The notes below the pieces were generated by a model. The model did no database searches, was not told where the DNA came from, and saw only the letters and a list, made by a program, of their open reading frames with translations. 64,000 bases of DNA. Source: Ypsolopha sequella (taxonomy: Eukaryota > Arthropoda > Insecta > Lepidoptera > Ypsolophidae). The stretch covers positions 6,510,001 through 6,574,000 of the forward strand of contig OW204012.1 in NCBI GenBank assembly GCA_934047225.1, written 5' to 3'. Below are positions 59,305 to 64,000 of this stretch, piece by piece (position 1 is the stretch's first letter; each line of letters opens with the position of its first letter). The position numbers and the translations under genes were made by a program.

Positions 59305-59762
59305 TTAAGGCTATTAGTGTCGCCAAATAAGCAGCTCGATGTTTGTGGGTACGAATATCGACGGAAACGACAATGAAATAACGTTCTTATCAGCACGCAA
59401 TACGTAGTGGCTGTTACGACGCTCGCTGCGTCCTTGATAGGGCGAATACTTTTCACATGAATGTGATTGTTCGATTGAATAATCCTATGTTATGTATAGC
59501 TATCAAGTTTATCTATTACTCAAAGCAAAAATTAATTAAATCGGCCAAGCCGCTTAGAAGCAGTAAGGAATTCAAGCCAAAAAACACCATTCAGTGAAAT
59601 TTATTTTCATATAGAAGTTTGGGTGGTACGAAAAAGACAAATGTTGCATATGTTGTCTCAGAGTTGATTATTCATATACATTTTTTTCAATATTTTTGGT
59701 TTGGCCATAATCGAGAAGTAGGCTTTAGAAAGTACCCATTTGGCAATACTAAGGCCCTTAAG
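59305..59762. repeat. Inverted-repeat element F, copy 3
   Basis: Runs from ttaaggctattagtgtcgcc to aaggcccttaag; opposite orientation to 45.7 kb, although the DNA to its right is collinear with that to the right of the 45.7-kb copy. Confidence 0.75.
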
Positions 59763-60172
59763 GGCCTGCACAACGCTAAAATTCAGTCCTGTGTTAACGC
59801 TTTTGTTTTTTAACTGTCTATTCTGCTCTAATCAGATGCCGCGCATGCAAACCTTCAGTTATTTTGAAATCTCGGCTCCATTAGAACATTGACTATAATT
59901 TATTTATGTAATTAGATGTTTTTTCTGCGTGTGTTGGTTTCGTTTTAATCGGTTTTGAAATATGGAAACTGAATCGCTTTTTCGTGAATATCGTGCTTTT
60001 TTAAACGTAATATAATTTATAGAAGATTGAAAGTATGTTTATTTATATAGTGTAATTAATAATTGTCTTGAGTCAAAAAATAAGCCATATTTTTTTCAAG
60101 TTTTTACCATGTATATTGACGGAACTGAATCCAATACAAAACTAATGTTTAGCATTGTGGAGCCCCTTAAGT
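59763..60172. repeat. Longer repeat shared with 46150-46960
   Basis: ctgcacaacgctaaaattca to gcattgtggagccccttaa. The 46-kb copy carries the hAT insertion at 46510. The terminal part also occurs in reverse at 54810-54865. Confidence 0.75.
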
Positions 60173-60246
60173 AAACTGTACATCTCCTAAACAGCCTGCA
60201 GCACAACTGATACAGATACAATCCAAGATTTAAGAGCAGTACTCAC

Positions 60247-60458
60247 CAAAAAGTCATCCGGCTGTATCCCGAACAGGTCGCGGAAGTACCTGAACGCGAT
60301 CGGCGCGTACGTCTTGAACTTGAACTCGCTGTAGTGGTGCGCGGGAGTGTGGTTGGAGCCCTCGTGCGGGAAGTTTGTCGTCTCCACTGTCATGAAGTCT
60401 TGCATGAGGAGGTCTCTTTCTGGCTTGGAAGCAAGGCCGCCGATCGCGTGCTGGATAC
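60247..60458 (-). CDS. PIP5K: PIP5K exon A: N-terminal part of kinase domain
   Basis: This 212-bp exon has 2 bases completing a Gly codon and then 70 codons. It is bordered by the acceptor ctccacag at 60458 and the donor gtgagtac after 60247. It encodes the conserved start of the PIP kinase domain, with [16 protein letters not shown], then the [20 protein letters not shown] segment, and ends [13 protein letters not shown]. This region lies just before the glycine-rich loop in type I PIP5Ks. The exon starts in phase 1, so an upstream exon ending in G must exist. I did not find it between 60.5 and 64 kb, so it probably lies outside the window. Assignment to the family is secure. Confidence 0.95.
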
Positions 60459-60737
60459 CTGTGGAGAGATTCATTCATAATTTAATAAAGGGTGTTTTAA
60501 TCACTGACTAGAAAAAAAAGAGGTCTCATGGGACACCCAATTGGAACGAAGTTCCTTTCGCTACTGACGCGCAAGTCGCACGTCTATACTGTAGTAATAT
60601 ACACATACGTAGACAAACGCTTGTAAACACACAAACGGGTATCACATTGTGGCTATAATTTGGCTATATTTACTTGCATCTATTTCGAGAATACTTGAAA
60701 AAAATCATGGTAAATGTGCTTACGTAAAGATTACAGG

Positions 60738-60857
60738 AAAAATATAGCGGTTGATAAATTCACGAAAACAAAATGACAAAAATATAGCGGTTGATAAATT
60801 CACGAAAACAAAATGACAAAAATATAGCGGTTGATAAATTCACGAAAACAAAATGAC
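60738..60857. repeat. 40-bp tandem repeat, three perfect units
   Basis: aaaaatatagcggttgataa followed by attcacgaaaacaaaatgac, repeated three times without change, 280 bp upstream of PIP5K exon A. Confidence 0.92.
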
Positions 60858-60906
60858 AAAAATAAATGTTTCATCCACGATACGTAACCGTATATTACCC
60901 TATATA

Positions 60907-61735
60907 CAGGGTGTAATCGTTTATTTATTTATTTATTTATTTAGGAACACCAACAAGAAATACAATAAACTTACTTAAATGGAATAATCTTAAAATGTAT
61001 ACAGCTATTTGTTTTCTTAATTAAAGGCATCCACATCATGCACCAGTTAAGACAATTATGAAAAATTCTTATACTAATACTAAGGGCGGCTTGCACCAAA
61101 ATCATAAATCTAGATTTAGTCGCTAAATCGAGTTTACGATCTGTCAGTCAATACATATCTGTCAAATTAAACTTAGCTTACGTGCTAAATCTAGATTTAA
61201 ATGTTGGTGCAAGCCGCCCTAAATCGTTAAGTGTGACCAGGCGATTATTCCGTAACTATTACAGATATCAAAACAATTTAAACTGATATCGAATGTACGT
61301 TAGGTAATCAGTAAAATGACATCAATAACTTTTCGAAAATCAAACGAGAAGTATCCAAAATGTTGACATTAAACATTCCCATACATTGTATCGCACAACA
61401 AGGACGTCACTTCGAACATCTGTTTTGAATACAAAATTTAGTACTTACTAAGAAATAAATATTATTCAATTAAAAGATAGTTTTATTACTTTGTTAGGTT
61501 AATAAACAGTTTCCTTTAATATCAGTACTAAGCTAAAATAACCTTTTAAAATAAGGAAACTAAAACCTTTCTACTAATCTCATACTAAATGTATGGGAAT
61601 GTTTAATGTCAAAATTTTGGATACTTATATAAAAAAGTTGCTGATATCATTTTACTGATTAGGTACCGTACTTTCGATATTAGTTTAAAATTTTTTGATA
61701 TCTGTAATAGTTACACACTTAACGATTACACCCTG
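60907..61735. repeat. TA-flanked foldback element with nested insertions
   Basis: Ends cagggtgtaatcgtt and aacgattacaccctg flanked by TA. The left arm is interrupted after about 60922 by a TTTA-tailed retroelement end and by another MITE (61083-61221), and resumes at aatcgttaagtgtgacc. Confidence 0.75.
61083..61221. repeat. Nested MITE (agggcggcttgcacca ends)
   Basis: agggcggcttgcacca and tggtgcaagccgccct are perfect complements; the interior repeats aatctagattta as an inverted pair. Confidence 0.85.
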
Positions 61736-61752
61736 TAAACGCGATATACAAC

Positions 61753-62009
61753 GTGTAACAGAAAGGGGTAACCATATTTGAAGAGCTTATTCAGTCAATG
61801 GTATAGAACAACTTTTACTATGGAGCCAAACCTGAAATCTCGAAAAAAAAACTTCCCTTCCATACATTTCGGCCGAGCGGCATTGCATTCTTCTATGAAA
61901 TAGTCGTTTTTTTTTTTTTTCGAGAAACAGTTTTTGTTCCATAGTAAAAGTTGTTCTATACCATTGACTGAATAAGCTCTTCAAATATGGTTACACCTTT
62001 CTGTTACAC
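61753..62009. repeat. Foldback family C, copy 4
   Basis: Both tips intact; the inverted match extends outward through acaac/gttgt-like bases. Confidence 0.88.
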
Positions 62010-62030
62010 ATTGTATATTAACCCTGAATT

Positions 62031-62294
62031 TTAATTATTATTTAATATTAATTATGTATATTACCCTATATACGTACCTATATTAAGTATAGGTATATAC
62101 GCGAGTCTGACTCGCACTTGACAGGTTTTTGTTTTTTCATAAAAGGTTGTTCACATGGATGATTAATTATTATTTAATATTAATTATGTATATTACCCTA
62201 TATACGTACCTATATTAAGTATAGGTATATACGCGAGTCTTGACTCGCACTTGACAGGTTTTTGTTTTTTCATAAAAGGTTGTTCACATGGATG
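62031..62294. repeat. 132-bp tandem duplication
   Basis: ttaattattatttaatatta to gttcacatggatga is present twice with a single-base difference. Confidence 0.9.
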
Positions 62295-62651
62295 AGTACT
62301 CTCGCCAGTTTTCGGCTTCCACAACATTATCTTAACATCCTGTATGTAAGCATGCATGATAAAGAATTCCCATGTGGCTACTTATGAGGCGATATAGCAT
62401 TCCGTTTCCAGCTACCTTCTTTCTTCCCGAAACGGGGTCACGGAACGTCGCCGCCTTTGTTACACTTGACTGGATATGGAAATGTGTACCGGATGTAAAA
62501 AGACAGGTACAGTGCTCCCAAAGTAATAATACGCATACAAATCTTCGCCACTGTTCGGCAAAGTTCGTATTTCCTTACACTTTCTGTACAATCAATACGG
62601 TCACGCGGTACGTCCGGTCACTCGGCTATAGATTTGTATTATTTTTAACCA

Positions 62652-62815
62652 GGGGCTCTACCGCGTAATTCTCATTTGTATCAACTTCAAGCAAATGCAT
62701 GCGAAATTCAACGCGTGCAAAAGAGATGGCATGTTAGGCGGGCGTCGTCGCACGCACGTCAAATTTCAATCTCAAGTTGATGTTGATGAAAATGAGAATT
62801 ACGCGGTAGACCCGC
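62652..62815. repeat. Foldback family B, copy 6
   Basis: Complete copy. It abuts another small inverted-repeat element at 62819-62967, with which it shares the word gcgtgcaaaagagatggcat. Confidence 0.85.
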
Positions 62816-62818
62816 TGC

Positions 62819-62967
62819 CCTGGGGGCCTAAAAAGGCCAACTTGGGTGAATCATGAAATTATTTTGGAAGTAGGATAAAGTCAGAGTTTATTCATGCGTG
62901 CAAAAGAGATGGCATTACAACAGAATCATAACATGATTCATTCAAAGCGGCCTTTTTAGAGGACCTG
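62819..62967. repeat. Second copy of the aaaaaggcc inverted-repeat element
   Basis: Nearly identical to 30595-30731 over its full length, in the same orientation. Confidence 0.75.
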
Positions 62968-64000
62968 GAAAATGTTTAGCATGCCCTATCCGCTAGCCAG
63001 AGCATGCTAAGGAGTTCGAAATTTCGAGTTAATAATCAGAGGATCAATTCCACAGAACTAGAAATAAGAGATCAAATCAGTTATCAAAAAATAACTTCTT
63101 TGCCAACTTGCCACTTTGATTGCCAATAGGTTCGTCATTTTTTGAGATATCGAATAAATTATTTTAAAAGAAATTTGCATAGATTAATTTGTGTTAAGGT
63201 GTGTTAATTCGAAAATCTATTCGAGATTTAGGTTTAATAAGCCGTATTTTAGAAGTTGTGGTCTAAAAAACCTCATGATGATGAATACTTTTACGAAAAG
63301 GCTGCAACTTCCATTTGCCCTCGTGTGACGTCACTTGAGTAATGGCTGTTTAGAAATGTGTCCTTTGCTATCAAGATAAATTTATAATAATATGTTTCAG
63401 ACTAATTTGACAGCTGGATGAAGATTAGTAGACAGACAGAGACAGACCCCTTTTTTTATAAGCAATCACACATCACAAACAGTATAATGTCTAAAATTCT
63501 CAAGTGACAACGTCATCGGACAATTCTTTAAAAAATCATAAAAAAATAATGGTTAGTTTATATACCAAAATAATGAAGACTATGTCCTAAAATAGCATAT
63601 ATTCTCTAAAAAAAAAAAATTTAAAAATCTTTTAAAAATTAAGCTATGGGAATTCGGAGAAGAAATAAGGGATCAAATCAGTTATCAAAAAATAACTTCG
63701 TTGCCATTTAGCTTCGTCATTTTTTGAGATATCGATTAAATAATTTTAAACGCAAATGATTTTCATAAAAATCTTAATGTACGAAACGGGCTTATTGACC
63801 AACATGTTTGAGAAAAATGCTTTGTGCACTTCGGTCATAGAAATGTAAAATATTCGACTCGGTTCAAGTTCAGGATGGTGCAATGACTTCTGCTATTGTC
63901 GGTCTGGCCTTCAGACTTCCTCGTTCAGCCGGAAATTGTGTCACTTTATGCGGTTTCCACTTAAATTCGTTTATTTCCAACTCTTTTTCATGGCTTTTTC
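62968..64000. other. Right edge, probably the intron upstream of exon A
   Basis: No upstream PIP5K exon was found here. Apart from the direct repeats listed, nothing is recognised. Confidence 0.4.
63057..63752. repeat. Direct repeats 63057-63171 and 63656-63752
   Basis: Both carry gatcaaatcagttatcaaaa then cgtcattttttgagatatcg. The DNA between is AT-rich with no other clear feature. Confidence 0.7.

Larger units (their letters stand above)
7137..60458 (-). other. PIP5K: PIP5K gene span within the window (5' end off the right edge)
   Basis: This is the extent of all exons assigned to one type I phosphatidylinositol-4-phosphate 5-kinase gene, read on the minus strand. The kinase phosphorylates PI(4)P at the 5-hydroxyl to make PI(4,5)P2 at the plasma membrane. 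The core exons join in consistent phases (1, 0, 0, 0, 2, 2, 0, 1 at successive acceptors) and read without a stop from the 60.4-kb exon to the 26.6-kb exon. Type I assignment rests on the sequence [12 protein letters not shown] in the activation loop. The Glu in that KKLEH segment is the known type I specificity residue, where type II kinases have Ala. The first coding residues and promoter are not in the window. Introns of 0.6-12 kb are filled with repeats. Confidence 0.9.

Overview
The window looks like AT-rich genomic DNA of an insect, most likely a moth or butterfly. There are no prokaryotic operons. Coding sequence is a small fraction, split into short exons with consensus GT/AG borders and long introns. 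The rest is densely packed with short inverted-repeat DNA transposons, LINE 3' ends, a mariner and Helitron-like pieces of kinds common in Lepidoptera. The order is inferred from repeat content and gene structure and was not tested by a search.

One recognisable gene runs right to left on the minus strand across almost the whole window: a type I phosphatidylinositol-4-phosphate 5-kinase (PIP5K; Drosophila relatives are skittles and PIP5K59B). Its first exons lie beyond base 64000. The kinase core is read from exons at 60458-60247, 48199-48035, 45338-45186, 43271-42976, 36625-36533 (with tandem copies), 34970-34838 and 33640-33553, followed by a basic tail exon at 26691-26614. All splice phases agree. 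Downstream are several candidate tail exons. Those at 26041-24819, 16024-14487, 13828-13570 and 7258-7137 can all accept the phase-1 donor of the 26.6-kb exon. The exon at 11767-11560 fits the phase-2 donor of the 13.6-kb exon. The enzyme would make PI(4,5)P2 at membranes, and the alternative tails would give isoforms.

The most unusual feature is that three exons of this gene carry local tandem duplications. (1) A 124-bp unit, made of an exon with a 24-nt internal deletion plus 19 bp of intron, is repeated six times directly after the ATP-site/DLKGS exon (about 44438-45181). (2) A whole 93-nt exon with flanking intron is repeated three times at a 145-bp period (36243-36625); two copies look usable, and the third has lost its donor and reads into a stop. 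(3) A 66-bp block spanning a 3' splice site and the first 21 coding bases is present twice (48183-48311).

The introns and the 3' side are full of mobile elements: a decayed mariner nested in another repeat (21131-22373), several hAT-like non-autonomous elements with 8-bp target duplications, at least four multi-copy foldback/MITE families, six copies of a LINE 3' end with an (ATGG)n tail, and many tandem repeats. Several insertions can be dated relative to each other because a paralogous copy or the opposite arm of the same foldback preserves the empty site. No CRISPR array, rRNA or intact canonical tRNA gene was seen.
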